Assembly (NCBI GenBank): GCA_905181865.1
Contig: CAJIZG010000003.1
Location: 186,001 to 250,000, forward strand
Direction of reading: 5' to 3'
DNA: 64,000 nt
Source of the DNA: Urechidicola croceus
GTDB lineage: Bacteria; Bacteroidota; Bacteroidia; Flavobacteriales; Flavobacteriaceae
Shown here: positions 63,219 to 64,000 of the stretch, piece after piece
How positions within the stretch are numbered: position 1 is the stretch's first letter
Layout: each line of letters starts with the position of its first letter
Made by a program: the position numbers and the translations under genes
Notes under the pieces: generated by a model
What the model was told of the DNA's origin: nothing
Database searches by the model: none
Seen by the model: only the letters and a program-made list of their open reading frames with translations

Positions 63219-63511
63219 CAATTTAAGAACTCATTTTAGCTTAAACTTAAGAAAATCTGCGGAAGTACATTTAAATCCAAACATCAAATACAAATCATAT
63301 CGAAGAAATAATGTAAATTTGACTGAACTAAAAATTTAAAAAATAAATAGTTTAAATTATTTTTGCCTTCTAAACGGCTGAAAATATAGTTTAAACGGTA
63401 TAAATTAAACCTAAAAAAGGTTAACCTATATCAGTATAATATAGAATCAAGAATATAGTGCAAATTCAATGAATCTATTCGTACATATATTTACCAGAAA
63501 AAAATATAACT
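63219..63511. other. AT-rich gap upstream of the last gene
   Basis: No gene or clear promoter box seen; many short A/T runs. Confidence 0.3.
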
Positions 63512-64000
63512 ATGATACAGTCCTATAAGAAAAAGCCAAAAATACTTGAAGTGTATGATACCATTTTCATAGGATCTGGAATGGGAAGTTTAGCTACCGC
63601 GGCAATTCTAGCCAAGGAAGGAAAAAAAGTGTTAATCTTAGAAAAACATTATACAGCCGGCGGATTTACTCATATCTTTAAAAGAAAAGGGTTTGAATGG
63701 GATGTAGGTATCCATTATGTCGGTGAAGTACAGCGCCCCAAAAGTATTATCAAACAATTATTTGATTATATAACTGACGAAAAGTTGCAATGGGCAGATA
63801 TGGGAGAGGTATATGATAAAATTATTATTGGAGATCGGTCTTATGATTTTGTCAAAGGAGTTCAAAACTTTAAAGATAAAATGACTTCCTATTTCCCAGA
63901 AGAGGAAAAAGCCATTTATGAGTATGTTGATCTTGTTTTTAAAGCAAATAAAACGAGTAAAAGTTTTTACTTAAATAAGTCACTTCCTGATTTCGTAAAT
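63512..64000 (+). CDS. CrtISO/RetSat-like FAD oxidoreductase (partial, 3' end beyond window)
   Basis: One hundred and sixty-three codons from ATG at 63512 to the window edge. After a short leader, YDTIFIGSGMGSLATAAILA is the FAD-binding dinucleotide fold, and LEKHYTAGGFTHIFKRKGFE and WDVGIHYVGEV follow as in carotenoid isomerases and retinol saturases of the phytoene-desaturase superfamily. The complete protein would be about 500 residues. Substrate, probably a polyene or lipid, cannot be told. Confidence 0.85.
   Translation, partial: MIQSYKKKPKILEVYDTIFIGSGMGSLATAAILAKEGKKVLILEKHYTAGGFTHIFKRKGFEWDVGIHYVGEVQRPKSIIKQLFDYITDEKLQWADMGEVYDKIIIGDRSYDFVKGVQNFKDKMTSYFPEEEKAIYEYVDLVFKANKTSKSFYLNKSLPDFVN

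Overview
The window looks like chromosomal DNA of a marine-type Flavobacteriaceae (Bacteroidota). It is AT-rich, its housekeeping proteins are of flavobacterial type, and several genes are preceded by the Bacteroidota -7 promoter box TAnnTTTG rather than a sigma70-type -10. I see no rRNA, tRNA, CRISPR array or intact insertion sequence.

Layout. 1-2022: end of a secreted FAD oxidoreductase and cutC. 2161-5836: ferredoxin diverging from an acyl-CoA reductase, then serC and a serA-like dehydrogenase. 5967-9458: PLP-binding protein, exonuclease/GIY-YIG fusion, K+ channel, miaA. 9531-15516: guaB, a lone lipoprotein sulfatase, a small membrane protein and an unusual rpsA whose product carries a DUF2853-like domain and an acidic linker at its N-terminus. 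15737-18135: LytTR regulator, 2TM protein and histidine kinase fused to a 2TM domain. 18705-33009: mostly housekeeping (cyclophilin-FKBP, rhomboid, LpxL-like and PlsC-like acyltransferases, glmM, aminopeptidase P, gcvT, Old Yellow Enzyme, rmuC, a formate/nitrite-type channel, FUSC protein) with an aquaporin pseudogene. 33271-35237: a GC-richer, frameshifted Aquifex-type aconitase. 35858-45052: a copper/heavy-metal efflux island (HYC_CC_PP protein, CusA, TolC-type channel, HMA-MauE protein, truncated HMA protein, CusB, HMA lipoprotein), interrupted by a four-helix-bundle cassette flanked by inverted A-rich repeats. 45118-48574: LTA-synthase-like enzyme, diacylglycerol kinase and a broken PAP2 phosphatase. 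48652-49980: DEAD-box helicase. 50462-57629: a compact cell-envelope locus (SCO lipoprotein, YwqK-repeat protein, two YHYH proteins, CotH kinase-like lipoprotein, Spy-like periplasmic protein) divergent from its own LytS/LytTR pair. 58204-64000: SelO, YkgJ, a methyltransferase, a gene-poor stretch with relics, and the start of a CrtISO/RetSat-like oxidoreductase.

How genes work together. Two metal-linked sets stand out: the Cus-type efflux island, and the SCO/YHYH/CotH locus, which looks like a self-contained two-component-controlled envelope module of unknown function. The LTA-synthase/diacylglycerol-kinase pair suggests phosphoglycerol transfer with diacylglycerol recycling. Decay is frequent: aqpZ, aconitase, PAP2, a secreted protein near 63 kb and several shorter relics. 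The most unexpected single object is the DUF2853-ribosomal S1 fusion; the CotH/YHYH/SCO/LytTR locus is the best candidate for an undescribed system. All family assignments were made by eye from motifs and memory; no search was run.
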